Part shown: one piece after another, positions 18,251-27,034 of the stretch
Numbering within the stretch: position 1 is the stretch's first letter
Layout of the letters: each line of letters opens with the position of its first letter
Made by a program: the position numbers and the translations under genes
Notes under the pieces: generated by a model
What the model was told of the DNA's origin: nothing
Databases searched by the model: none
Seen by the model: only the letters and a program-made list of their open reading frames with translations
NCBI GenBank assembly: GCA_035275265.1
Contig: DATENC010000011.1
Span: 248,001 to 312,000 of the forward strand
Reading direction: 5' to 3'
From: JACQAP01 sp035275265
Lineage (GTDB): Bacteria; Pseudomonadota; Gammaproteobacteria; Burkholderiales; JACQAP01
Length of the DNA stretch: 64,000 bases

Positions 18251-19369
18251 ATGACGCCGGCGACGGTGCAGTTGCAGATCAGGGACGGCGGCCAACGCAT
18301 TGTCGCGTTGGCCGGTGACTGGACGCTCGTCTCTCTGCGGTCTTCGGTCGCCGCGGTGTGGAATTCGCTGAAATCCGTAGCGGCCGATCCGAACCTGATC
18401 TGGGACCTGCGCCGCGTCCAGAACCTCGACAGTACCGGAGCGCTGTTGATCTGGCGCGCTTGGGGCGGACGCAGGCGCACCGATGCGTTGCTCAAGCCCG
18501 AGCACGAACCAATCCTCAAACGCCTGGCCGCGGTCCCGCCGGTGACATGGCCGCGCTGGCGTCCCGACTGGCTGGGCCCGATCGTCTTGGTGGGACGCCT
18601 GGAGGCAAAATTTGCCGGCCACCTTCTCGGCTTCATCGCGCTGCTCGGATTTCTGGTGATGGATGCGCTACATCTCCTGACGCATCCGCTGCGCATTCCC
18701 TGGCGCGAGATCTCCGCCACTATTTTCAAAGCGGGTGCCATGGCGCTGCCGGTCACTGCGCTGGTAGGTTTCCTGATCGGCGTGGTGTTGTCCTACCTCA
18801 TCGCCGACACCCTCAAGGCCTACGGCGCCGACCTTTACATCATCGACCTGCTCGGGATGTCGATCATTCGAGAACTGGGGCCGCTGGTGGTGGCGATCCT
18901 GCTCGCCGGCCGCTCGGGCGCGGCGATGACGGCGCAGATCGGCGTGATGCGTGTCACCGAGGAGATCGACGCGATGGTGACCCTCGGAATCTCGCCCACG
19001 CTCAGGCTGGTTCTGCCGAAAGTGATCGGCTTGGCGCTGGCGATGCCGCTGGTCTCCGTATGGTCGACCGCGGCGTCTCTGGCCGGCGGCGCGGCGGCGG
19101 CCAACGTGCAACTGGGCATCAGCTATGTTTATTTCTTCGAAACGCTGCCCAAAGCGGTGCCAGCTGCGAACATCTGGATTGCGTCGATCAAGTCGTTGAG
19201 TTTCGGCGCCGCGATCGCGCTGATCGCCTGTCACTACGGACTGCGCGTCAGGCCGAACACCGAAAGCGTGTCCAGCTCGATAACGAATGCCGTGGTAGCG
19301 GCAATCACCGTGGTAATCCTGCTCGACGCGGTGTTCGCGATAATGTTCAGAAGTATCGGCTTCCCGTGA
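18251..19369 (+). CDS. MlaE-family ABC permease with N-terminal STAS domain
   Basis: 372 residues. Residues 1-105 form a STAS-like domain (IWDLRRVQNLDSTGALLIWRAW), equivalent to MlaB; the rest is the MlaE permease with about five membrane helices and the family motifs (LVGFLIGVVLSYLIADTLK, LAGRSGAAMTAQIG, EEIDAMVTLGI). It is the inner-membrane channel of an MCE lipid transporter that moves phospholipid or another lipid between the membranes. The ATG at 18251 is the first that keeps the STAS domain; a longer upstream frame only runs over the kinase gene. It overlaps the ATPase gene by four bases (GTGA). Confidence 0.92.
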   Translation: MTPATVQLQIRDGGQRIVALAGDWTLVSLRSSVAAVWNSLKSVAADPNLIWDLRRVQNLDSTGALLIWRAWGGRRRTDALLKPEHEPILKRLAAVPPVTWPRWRPDWLGPIVLVGRLEAKFAGHLLGFIALLGFLVMDALHLLTHPLRIPWREISATIFKAGAMALPVTALVGFLIGVVLSYLIADTLKAYGADLYIIDLLGMSIIRELGPLVVAILLAGRSGAAMTAQIGVMRVTEEIDAMVTLGISPTLRLVLPKVIGLALAMPLVSVWSTAASLAGGAAAANVQLGISYVYFFETLPKAVPAANIWIASIKSLSFGAAIALIACHYGLRVRPNTESVSSSITNAVVAAITVVILLDAVFAIMFRSIGFP

Positions 19370-20130
19370 CGAATCCGGATACGATCATAGAGGTCGAACA
19401 CCTGTGGACCCGGCGCGGCGAACTGACGATCCATCGCGACCTGAACCTGCGGATTGGACGCGGTGAAATCGTAGGAATGGTGGGCGGCTCCGGCAGCGGC
19501 AAGACCACACTGCTGCGCGTCATCATCGGACTGGACGCGCCCGCACGGGGCCATGTACGCCTGTTCGGCGCGGATCCGTTTCGTGCGCCTCGTGCCGACA
19601 GACTGCGGATGCAACGGCGCTTCGGCACGCTGTTCCAGAACGGCGCGTTGTTTTCCGCGCTGACTGTTTTCGAGAACGTAGCCTTGCCGCTGCGGGAATT
19701 GAAATATCTCGACGAATCCATCATCCGCGACCTGGTGATGCTCAAGCTGTACCTGGTCGAGATCGAGCCGCAGCATGCGACCAAGATGCCGGCCGAGCTC
19801 TCGGGCGGGATGGCCAAGCGCATCGCGCTGGCGCGTGCCATGGCACTCGACCCCGAGCTTCTGGTGCTGGACGAGCCGACCGCAGGCCTCGATCCGGATC
19901 TCTCCCGCGGCTTCGTCGAGCTAATCAAGACGCTGTCGCGCGAACATGCCTTGACCGTGTTCATGATCACGCACGACCTCGACATGCTGAGCACGCTCGC
20001 GACCCGGGTGGCGGTGCTGGCCGAAGGAAAGGTCGCTGTCGATGGTTCCCTGGACGCGGTAAAAGCGAGCGGCCATCCTTTCGTAGCAAGTTTTTTCGGC
20101 ACGGCGGAGCCGCTGCTACACTCCGACTGA
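19366..20130 (+). CDS. MlaF-like ABC transporter ATP-binding protein
   Basis: 254 residues. Walker A GGSGSGKTT, signature LSGGMAKR and Walker B LLVLDEPTAGLDPD are all present, with the H-loop in FMITHDLD. LSGGMAKRIALARAMALDPE is typical of MlaF/Ttg2A ATPases of MCE transporters. The start is the GTG at 19366 that overlaps the permease stop; the much longer open frame running in from 18358 is a shadow of the permease gene. It powers the permease and associates with the STAS domain. Confidence 0.92.
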   Translation: MTNPDTIIEVEHLWTRRGELTIHRDLNLRIGRGEIVGMVGGSGSGKTTLLRVIIGLDAPARGHVRLFGADPFRAPRADRLRMQRRFGTLFQNGALFSALTVFENVALPLRELKYLDESIIRDLVMLKLYLVEIEPQHATKMPAELSGGMAKRIALARAMALDPELLVLDEPTAGLDPDLSRGFVELIKTLSREHALTVFMITHDLDMLSTLATRVAVLAEGKVAVDGSLDAVKASGHPFVASFFGTAEPLLHSD

Positions 20131-20131
20131 C

Positions 20132-21076
20132 ATGGAAAGCCGCTCTTACGCCCTGCTCACCGGCTTGTTCACGATCGTGCTCGGGATCGCGCTGGCCCTG
20201 ACCTTCGTCTGGTTTCGCGGCGATAACCGGCTGTATACCAACTATGTGGTGTTATCGAAGTTCACCGTGAACGGCCTGTATCCTCAAGCCATGGTGCGCT
20301 ACCGCGGCGTGGAAGTCGGCAAGGTCGATGAAGTTTCTCTGGACCGGAAAGATCCCCGTACCGTCGTGATCCGGATTGCGGTCGAACGCAGCGTCCCGAT
20401 CACTCATGGTACTTTCGCCCAGATCGGCTATCAAGGGTTGACGGGTCTAGCCTACATGCTGCTCGATGACGACGGCTCCGATCCGCGGCCGCTGCCCAGC
20501 CCGCCGGAAAATCCCGCGCAAATCGCGATGCGCAGCAATCTGTTCGACGACATTGCGGAATCAAGCAAGGCGCTGCTCAAACAGTCAAGCGAACTGCTTG
20601 ACCGCCTCAACAGCATAGCCAGCGTGGAAAACCAGGACCGGCTCGAGCGCACACTCGCCAATTTCGAAGAGGCTTCAGCACAACTGCAACCGGCGCTGCA
20701 GGCGATCCCGGAGGTCGCACGGCGGGCCCAGGAACTTCTTGGCGACGAAAATCAGAAACTGCTGCGGCGTTCGCTGAGCAATCTGGAAGAGGCCACCGGT
20801 GCTATCGTGCCGGTCGCGCAGGACTCCCGGCAGGTCCTTGCCAACATGCGCTCGCTCTCGGAAAAACTGGACACGATTTCCACCGCGCTTTCCACCGAGA
20901 TCACCGACAGCACCTTGCCCAAGGTCAACGACCTGGTTGAGCAATTGACCCGGGATTCCCGTGATTTTCGTCGCCTGATTCATCAAGTCGAGCGCGAGCC
21001 GCAAAGCCTGGTGTTCGGCCGCACGCCGCCGCCGCCAGGGCCCGGTGAACCCGGTTTCGAGGACGGACGAAAATGA
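20132..21076 (+). CDS. MlaD/PqiB-like MCE domain protein
   Basis: 314 residues: one N-terminal membrane helix (ALLTGLFTIVLGIALALTFVW), one MCE domain at about 38-118 (NGLYPQAMVRYRGVEVGKVDEV), then a long helical and coiled-coil region (residues 145-290) as in PqiB/YebT/LetB-type and single-MCE proteins. It is anchored in the inner membrane and forms the periplasmic lipid-binding ring or tunnel of the transporter. The ATG is one base after the ATPase stop, and its end overlaps the lipoprotein start (ATGA), so the four genes form one operon. Confidence 0.93.
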   Translation: MESRSYALLTGLFTIVLGIALALTFVWFRGDNRLYTNYVVLSKFTVNGLYPQAMVRYRGVEVGKVDEVSLDRKDPRTVVIRIAVERSVPITHGTFAQIGYQGLTGLAYMLLDDDGSDPRPLPSPPENPAQIAMRSNLFDDIAESSKALLKQSSELLDRLNSIASVENQDRLERTLANFEEASAQLQPALQAIPEVARRAQELLGDENQKLLRRSLSNLEEATGAIVPVAQDSRQVLANMRSLSEKLDTISTALSTEITDSTLPKVNDLVEQLTRDSRDFRRLIHQVEREPQSLVFGRTPPPPGPGEPGFEDGRK

Positions 21077-21654
21077 AGACAGTCTTTGCGCTTTGTGTTG
21101 CCGCATTGCTCGCGATGGGCTGTGTCTCCACGCGTGAACATCCCATGCAGATCTATGACTTCGGAATCGCCGCGCCACCGGACAACGCTTCGGGCGAGAG
21201 CCTATTTGTTGCCGATGTTCGTTCTGCGGATTGGCTGGATACCACGGACATGGTCTACCGCCTCGCATACCGCGATTCACGTTCACTGGCGTCCTACGCC
21301 AACAGCCGCTGGGCCGGCACGCCCGCGTCCATGCTCACGGTGCGGTTGCGCCAATCGTTGGGCAACGGTGCGGTTGTGCGAAACCCTCAAGTCAAGTGCG
21401 TGTTGGGATTGGGTCTTGCGGAATTCAGCCAGGTTTTTGCATCCGGGAACACCAGCCGCGCCGTACTTCACGCGCAGGCTACGCTGGTCGAAAATGCCGC
21501 GGCTGGCCAAAATATGAGTCGAGTCTTCCGACTGGAACGCCCAACCCCGACTGCGGACGCACCCGGAGGCGCCGCCGCATTCTCGGAGATTGCCACTGCA
21601 CTTTCTGAAGAGCTCCGCGTGTGGATCGCGGATGCGGGATTTTGTAAGCTGTAA
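21073..21654 (+). CDS. ABC-type transport auxiliary lipoprotein (PqiC-like)
   Basis: 193 residues with a lipoprotein signal ending in the lipobox LLAMGC (Cys17). The mature part matches the ABC_trans_aux/PqiC outer-membrane lipoprotein pattern (IYDFGIAAPP, WLDTTDMVYRLAY, ASYANSRWAGTPASMLTVRL). It would receive or dock the MCE protein at the outer membrane. Last gene of the MCE operon, overlapping the MCE gene by four bases; repeat array C begins directly after its stop. Confidence 0.9.
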   Translation: MKTVFALCVAALLAMGCVSTREHPMQIYDFGIAAPPDNASGESLFVADVRSADWLDTTDMVYRLAYRDSRSLASYANSRWAGTPASMLTVRLRQSLGNGAVVRNPQVKCVLGLGLAEFSQVFASGNTSRAVLHAQATLVENAAAGQNMSRVFRLERPTPTADAPGGAAAFSEIATALSEELRVWIADAGFCKL

Positions 21655-21757
21655 GGGCGAAGGGAAGAGGGAAGAGGGTTAGTGTGTCCTCGTGGATTTC
21701 GGTTCCGTCGTCTTCTCACCCCTCGTCCCCTCACCCCTCACCCCTCACCGCTTTTTT
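21655..21757. repeat. Intergenic 7-base repeat array C
   Basis: The left part has GGGCGAA GGGAAGA GGGAAGA units (21654-21678); the right part (21717-21750) has CCCCTCG/CCCCTCA units. Same architecture as arrays A and B, here between two convergent genes, and the right part supplies the last codons and stop of mnmC. Confidence 0.7.
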
Positions 21758-23593
21758 CTCGAACCTTCCTGGCGCCAACGCTGCCAACAAATCCCGTTCC
21801 ACCGGCATCGGATCGCCGTCGATGCGGCTCGCCACGATCTCCGCCGCAAGCGCGGCCCAGGTCATTCCGCGTGAACCCAATGCGAGACACGCAAACAGTC
21901 CTGGTTCGTCAGGCAATTCGCCGAGCACCGGCAGGCCGTCGGTGCTCATTGCCCGGAATGCGACCCGTCCAACCAAGTTGTCCGGCTGCACACCCGCACC
22001 GAATCCCGGCAGCATGAGTTCAAGACGCCGCAGATTCGCTGCGTGGTCTTCGACGCGGCTGGATTCCTCGATCATGCCCTCGTTGAAACTCGAGCCCAGA
22101 CAGTGCATGCCATCGAGCGCGGGCGTTATATACCCATCCCTGCACACCGCAATTTTCAGTCTTTTGCCTGCGCGCGCCGGCAACATGCTCACCTGCCCAC
22201 GCACGGGTCGCAACGGTAGTTTCGCGGCCTGGGAGAATCGGCCGGCGAAATGCGCGTTGGCAAGAATCACCGCGGGCGCACGCGCCAGGACACCCCCGGA
22301 TGAATCGATGACTTCCCATCCCTGTTCCGTCCGGCGCAAGGTATCGGCATCGCTTTGGAAAAAACAACGCGTGCGTGCGGACGCGTCATCAAGGTTCGCC
22401 CGGCACATGCTTGCAGGTTTCATCCATATTGCCTCGGGAAACCAATATCCTGGTCCGGCGACCGGCGCACCCGCCAGCTCCGTTGCCTGCCGAACCTCTG
22501 TAATTTGCACAAGCTCCGGCGGCAACGCGAATCGATCGAGGATGCGCTGCTGCTTTGTGAAATGAACGTCGTCACGTGCCAGCTGTAATACGCCTCCCGC
22601 GCCTTGAATCAAAGTGCCCCCTGCTGCCATCAACGCAGCGTTGTGGCGCAACGCGTAGAGGAAAGCCGCCGACGTGAAGCGGCCGTGCGTATTCCAGTCA
22701 AGCGAAAAAACCGGGCGCACCAGACCGGCTGGGTTCCCCGATGCCGCCTGTGCAGGAGCGGCCTGCCGCTCGATGATCTCCACGGCCCAGCCGCGTTCCG
22801 CCAGGCGCTGCGCAGCGGCGCTGCCGGCAAGGCCGGCCCCGATCACTACCGCGCGCTTGTCGGTACGCGATCTGTTGGATGGCCCTTCGGCTGTAAACCG
22901 GCCCGCCAACATCTCGCGCTTGCCCCCAAAGCCTTCGCGTTTCTCCACGGCAAAACCGGCTCTGGCAAGTCGATGGCGGACCGTGCCCGCTACCGAATAT
23001 GTGGCAATGGTTGCCCCTGGCGCTGCCAACCGTGCGATTTGGGCACAAACGGCCTCGCTCCACATTTGTGGATTCCTCGCGGGCGCGAAGCCATCCAGAT
23101 AGAAAGCGTCCGCGCTGGCGTCGAGCTGGCTCAGCATCAGGGCGGCCTCGCCGAAAAGCAATGTCAGCGTGACCCGTCCCTGGTCCAGGTGCAGCCGGTG
23201 AAATCCCGGCAAGAGCGGCGGATAACGGCCACGCAGTTCACCGGCAAGCGACGCCAGTTCCGGACACCGATCATGGATGACCGCAAGGTCCGCACGCGCA
23301 AACGGATGTTTCTCGACCGAAACAAAGTGCAGGCGCGCATGAGCGGGCGCGTCTTCCCGCCAGGCCTGCCAGGTAGCGAGAAAATTCAGGCCGGCGCCGA
23401 AGCCGGTCTCGATGATGGTAAATCGTCCACTGTTACGCCAGCGTTTGGGTAGGTCGCTGCCATGCAGGAAAACATGCCGGGTTTCACCCAGCGTGCCTGC
23501 GGCGGATGCGTACACGTCGTCGAACTGCTGCGAGTAGAGTGTGCCGTCCGAATCGAATGCCGGCGCTGCGGGGACGATGGGCTGGAAAGTCAC
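21731..23593 (-). CDS. mnmC: tRNA 5-methylaminomethyl-2-thiouridine biosynthesis bifunctional protein MnmC
   Basis: About 620 residues, the usual length. The N-terminal domain is the SAM-dependent methyltransferase (IIETGFGAGLNFLATWQAW; AFYLDGFAPARNPQMW) and the C-terminal domain is the FAD-dependent oxidoreductase with the Rossmann motif VVIGAGLAGSAAAQRLAERG and ASGNPAGLVRP. The enzyme converts cmnm5s2U34 to mnm5s2U34 in tRNAs for Lys, Glu and Gln. I choose GTG 23593 because it gives the typical VTFQPIV start; the longer frame upstream runs into the divergent receptor gene's leader. The last few codons (VRGEG) lie in repeat array C. Confidence 0.95.
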   Translation of the reverse strand: MTFQPIVPAAPAFDSDGTLYSQQFDDVYASAAGTLGETRHVFLHGSDLPKRWRNSGRFTIIETGFGAGLNFLATWQAWREDAPAHARLHFVSVEKHPFARADLAVIHDRCPELASLAGELRGRYPPLLPGFHRLHLDQGRVTLTLLFGEAALMLSQLDASADAFYLDGFAPARNPQMWSEAVCAQIARLAAPGATIATYSVAGTVRHRLARAGFAVEKREGFGGKREMLAGRFTAEGPSNRSRTDKRAVVIGAGLAGSAAAQRLAERGWAVEIIERQAAPAQAASGNPAGLVRPVFSLDWNTHGRFTSAAFLYALRHNAALMAAGGTLIQGAGGVLQLARDDVHFTKQQRILDRFALPPELVQITEVRQATELAGAPVAGPGYWFPEAIWMKPASMCRANLDDASARTRCFFQSDADTLRRTEQGWEVIDSSGGVLARAPAVILANAHFAGRFSQAAKLPLRPVRGQVSMLPARAGKRLKIAVCRDGYITPALDGMHCLGSSFNEGMIEESSRVEDHAANLRRLELMLPGFGAGVQPDNLVGRVAFRAMSTDGLPVLGELPDEPGLFACLALGSRGMTWAALAAEIVASRIDGDPMPVERDLLAALAPGRFEKKAVRGEG

Positions 23594-23726
23594 TATGGGA
23601 ATACGATCTCTTCGATGCACGCGGAGCCTACACCAAAACATATCCCTGTCGGAGTGCGACCCTACCCAACTTGCCAACCCGGTGCGCGCCTCTACAATGT
23701 CCATTGCCTTCCCACCGGACCGACCA

Positions 23727-24686
23727 ATGCGATTGCGCCTGCTGCTGGCCACACTGCTGCTGACGAGTTTCGTCGGTGCGCACGGCGCCTATCCCGAAAA
23801 GCCGATCCGCTTCATCATTCCCTCCGCGGCCGGCGGCTCGCCCGATGTGCTCATGCGCATTCTCACCGCGGAATTGTCGAAGCGGCTCGGCGTGCCATTC
23901 GTCATTATCAACAAGCCGGGCGCGAACTTTGTGATCGGCACACTGGACATCGTGAAGGCGCCGCCCGATGGCTATACGCTCGGGTATGGCAATATTGTTT
24001 CCCTTGCGATCAACTACGGACTTCTTCCCGATGTACCGTACGACGTCGAGAAGGACCTGACTCTGATTTCCAACTGCGTGCGGGTTTTCAACCTGCTGGC
24101 GGTAAACAACGATGTTCCGGTGGCAAGCGTAAGGGAACTGATCGACTACGCTAGGAAGAACCCCGAAAGGCTGGTGATGGCTTCGGGCGGCAACGGCACG
24201 ACGGGCCACCTCGGTGGGGAACTTTTCAAGGCCATGACCGGCATTTCGATGCTGCATGTCCCTTACCGCGGCAGCACGCAGGCCATCAACGACGTCATCT
24301 CCGGCGAAGCGCATGTCATCTTCGACAATATGTCTTCGATCACGACGTTCGCAAGGGCAGGACGGTTGCGCCCGCTTGGTGTCTCCGGCACGCGGCGTTC
24401 GCCGCTATTTCCCGATGTCCCCACGATTGCAGAGGCGGGTGTGCCCGGCTACCAGACGATCGCGTGGGGCGGGATAATCGGGCCTGCGAATCTTCCACCG
24501 GAAATCGTAGAGAAATTGCACCGCGAAACCGTCGCCGCTCTGCATGCCCCCGCCGTCCGCAAGCGATTCGCGGAACTCGATACCGACGTAGACGGGAGCA
24601 CGCCCCGGGAGTTCCTCGATCTGAGCAGGCGCGAGCGGCCGCGATGGGCTGAAGTCATCAAGCGCTCTGGCGCAAAACTGGACTGA
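23727..24686 (+). CDS. Bug/TctC family periplasmic solute receptor
   Basis: 319 residues with signal peptide MRLRLLLATLLLTSFVGAHG and the family start YPEKPIRFIIPSAAGGSPDV. Other Bug motifs are present: VIINKPGANFVIGTLDIVKA, PPDGYTLGYG and LHVPYRGSTQAINDVISGE. Such receptors bind carboxylates or amides for tripartite tricarboxylate transporters, but no TctA/TctB genes are nearby, as is usual for the expanded betaproteobacterial orphans. The ATG at 23727 gives the signal peptide; the longer frame upstream is not supported. It is five bases ahead of a D-aminoacylase gene, suggesting an N-acyl amino acid or related amide as ligand. Confidence 0.9.
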   Translation: MRLRLLLATLLLTSFVGAHGAYPEKPIRFIIPSAAGGSPDVLMRILTAELSKRLGVPFVIINKPGANFVIGTLDIVKAPPDGYTLGYGNIVSLAINYGLLPDVPYDVEKDLTLISNCVRVFNLLAVNNDVPVASVRELIDYARKNPERLVMASGGNGTTGHLGGELFKAMTGISMLHVPYRGSTQAINDVISGEAHVIFDNMSSITTFARAGRLRPLGVSGTRRSPLFPDVPTIAEAGVPGYQTIAWGGIIGPANLPPEIVEKLHRETVAALHAPAVRKRFAELDTDVDGSTPREFLDLSRRERPRWAEVIKRSGAKLD

Positions 24687-24691
24687 AGCAT

Positions 24692-26137
24692 ATGGAACGT
24701 TTCGACCTGCTTATCCGCAATGCCACTCTCATCGATGGTGCGCGTGCCCCGCGCTTTGCCGGCGACCTCGGCGTACGCGGGGATCGCATTGCGCGCATCG
24801 GCCGCCTCGATGGAGCCAAGGCCAACGTCGAGATCGACGCCTCCGGAAAGATTGCCGCACCCGGATTCATCGACGCCCACACGCACGACGATCGCCTGAT
24901 GCTTTCCGGCCCGGACATGGCACCGAAAGTCAGCCAGGGCGTCACGACGGTGGTCGCTGGAAACTGCGGCATTTCGCTCTCCCCCATGCCGGGAGGGTTG
25001 AGCGGGACCATTCCCCCACCGCTGGATCTGCTCGACGACTCGGGCAGCTGGTTCCGCTTCCCGACTTTCGGAGCATATGTAGAGGAGCTGCGCTCCCGTC
25101 CGGCGGCAGCCAACTGTGCACTGCTGGTCGGGCATACTACGCTGCGCGTGGTGACAATGGACCGTTATGATCGCCCGGCTACCACCACGGAGATTGGGCG
25201 CATGCGAGCGCATGTACACGAAGCCCTTACATCCGGCGCGATCGGAGTTTCCACGGGCCTGTACTACGAACCGGCGAATGCAGCGCCGACCGACGAAGTC
25301 ATCGAGGTCTGCCGGCCGTTGAAGGAACACAACGGCTTGTACTGTACGCACATGCGCGACGAAGCGGCGCAGGTGATCGATTCGCTCGACGAGAGTTTTC
25401 GCATCGGCCACGAGCTGGGCGTGCCGGTGGTCATTTCGCACCACAAAGTAGTCGGGGTGCCGAACCACGGTCGCTCCAGGCAGACGCTGCCCCATATCTC
25501 CGCAGCCATGCGTAGTCAGCCGGTGTGCCTGGACTGCTATCCCTATACCGCGTCATCCACGATCCTGAGCGCGGACCGCGCAGCCATTGCATCGAAGGTC
25601 ATCGTGAGTTCCTCGAAGCCGCTGCCTCAGCACGCCGGAAGGGATTTGGATGAACTTGCGAAAGAAATGGCCCTGCCGCGCGATCAGGCCATCGATCGGC
25701 TGCGCCCGGCTTCGGCGATTTATTTTTCGATGGACGAATCGGATGTGCAGCGCATCCTTGCCTTTGAACACACCATGATCGGCTCGGACGGGTTGCCGCA
25801 CGATGTCGCACCACACCCGCGTCTGTGGGGTGCGTTTCCCAGAGTATTGGGCCACTACAGCCGCGATGTCGGACTGTTTCCGCTCGAGACGGCCGTATAC
25901 AAGATGACCGGCCTGCCTGCAAAGACTTTCGGGCTGAAGGATCGTGGCGTGCTGAAGGAAGGCGCCTACGCCGACATCACAATATTCGACGCCGGAACCG
26001 TGAATGATGCAGCGACTTTCGCGAAGCCGCTTCAAGCCGCGAAAGGCATCGATACCGTGATCGTCAATGGAGCCGTGGTTTGGAACAACGGCAAGCCGGG
26101 TGGCAACCGGACGGGACGAATCTTGAGGCGGGAATAG
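24692..26137 (+). CDS. N-acyl-D-amino-acid deacylase family amidohydrolase
   Basis: 481 residues, the normal length for D-aminoacylases. The TIM-barrel metal motif APGFIDAHTHDD carries the HxH pair, followed by QGVTTVVAGNCGIS, the carboxylated-lysine/His region near VVISHHKVVG and the late Asp in IGSDGLPHDVAPHPR. The C-terminal small beta domain includes LKEGAYADITIFD. It removes the acyl group from N-acyl-D-amino acids in the cytoplasm; the exact substrate is unknown. Transcribed with the Bug receptor five bases upstream. The stop codon is TAG. Confidence 0.9.
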   Translation: MERFDLLIRNATLIDGARAPRFAGDLGVRGDRIARIGRLDGAKANVEIDASGKIAAPGFIDAHTHDDRLMLSGPDMAPKVSQGVTTVVAGNCGISLSPMPGGLSGTIPPPLDLLDDSGSWFRFPTFGAYVEELRSRPAAANCALLVGHTTLRVVTMDRYDRPATTTEIGRMRAHVHEALTSGAIGVSTGLYYEPANAAPTDEVIEVCRPLKEHNGLYCTHMRDEAAQVIDSLDESFRIGHELGVPVVISHHKVVGVPNHGRSRQTLPHISAAMRSQPVCLDCYPYTASSTILSADRAAIASKVIVSSSKPLPQHAGRDLDELAKEMALPRDQAIDRLRPASAIYFSMDESDVQRILAFEHTMIGSDGLPHDVAPHPRLWGAFPRVLGHYSRDVGLFPLETAVYKMTGLPAKTFGLKDRGVLKEGAYADITIFDAGTVNDAATFAKPLQAAKGIDTVIVNGAVVWNNGKPGGNRTGRILRRE

Positions 26138-26506
26138 CGCGCCGAAATTCAACGCGTGCCTGAACCCGACTACAAGCATGTGGCAATGCCCAGGCGCGTC
26201 TGTGCGACTACACACATGCAAGGCCCTCGCCAGGAAGAAGCGGCCACGGGAGATTTTGCGCGGACCGTACCAGTCCCTCCCTATTCCGATCGGTCTAGCG
26301 CCGGCACCTGCCGGGGGTAGTTACCGTTTGCGCCATATGTGTACCACCGCACGGACCATTGAGAGGCCTGGTGGATACCCTGTGCCTGGGAATTCCGATG
26401 TAGTGTCAAGATAACGGAAGGCTGCTGGCGCCGAAAGCCGGAACTGCGTCGAGTGACGCCGGCATGGCCTTTGTAACAGGGCCGCGCAAACCGAAAGGAC
26501 ACTGAG
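26138..26506. other. Gene-free spacer
   Basis: No ORF with plausible codon use, ribosome site or known motif; no clear hairpin terminator after the deacylase gene was found. Confidence 0.4.
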
Positions 26507-27034
26507 ATGAAAACTCACGCTAACCAAATGCTCAAACAGCGGGTTCGGATCACGGGTATCCCAATGGTCATGTCCCGCGCCGCAGTCATCGCCATCCTTG
26601 TGGCATGGACGCCATCGTCGATCGGGAGCGCCAACCACGATTCCGCGCCTAACGCCGGGCTTCGCGCGGTACGAGCGGCCGGCACGAAAGCAGTCCCTGC
26701 TGATCCTGGACATCGGCCTGGCGACTTTCCAGCCGGACCGATGTGCGCAAAACTCGCCGTGACGGCGCAACGGGTCATCGAAGGGAGCGGCGTGTCTGCC
26801 GATACCGTTGGCTGCGGGATGGGTAACAACATGGCCGCTGCCACACCAGCCCGCGTCGATGAAGAGGATCGCGTGGATGTTGCTACCTTCCTTGCGTGGC
26901 ATGTGGAGGGGCGCAATTTGGCACAGAACAATAACCAAACAACGCCATCGGCATGGTCGCGGACAAACGCACAAGATCACCGTGCGTCCGTATTCCCCGT
27001 CAGGACACCTTTCTGGACCACGATCGTTCGGTAG
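26507..27034 (+). CDS. Possible exported hypothetical protein
   Basis: 175-codon ORF with AAGGACACTGAG upstream of the ATG and a hydrophobic segment at about residues 20-35 (VMSRAAVIAILVAW) that could be a signal peptide. The rest is low in secondary-structure signal and I recognise no family. Codon use is less biased to G/C in third positions than the neighbours. An overlapping 138-codon ORF exists on the other strand. It may be a real lineage-specific gene, a decayed one or chance. Confidence 0.3.
   Translation: MKTHANQMLKQRVRITGIPMVMSRAAVIAILVAWTPSSIGSANHDSAPNAGLRAVRAAGTKAVPADPGHRPGDFPAGPMCAKLAVTAQRVIEGSGVSADTVGCGMGNNMAAATPARVDEEDRVDVATFLAWHVEGRNLAQNNNQTTPSAWSRTNAQDHRASVFPVRTPFWTTIVR

Noticed and set aside
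18358..20130. Single 590-codon ORF across permease and ATPase
   Set aside because: Only the last 254 codons (from GTG 19366) are the ATPase; the front part is the permease gene read in another frame.
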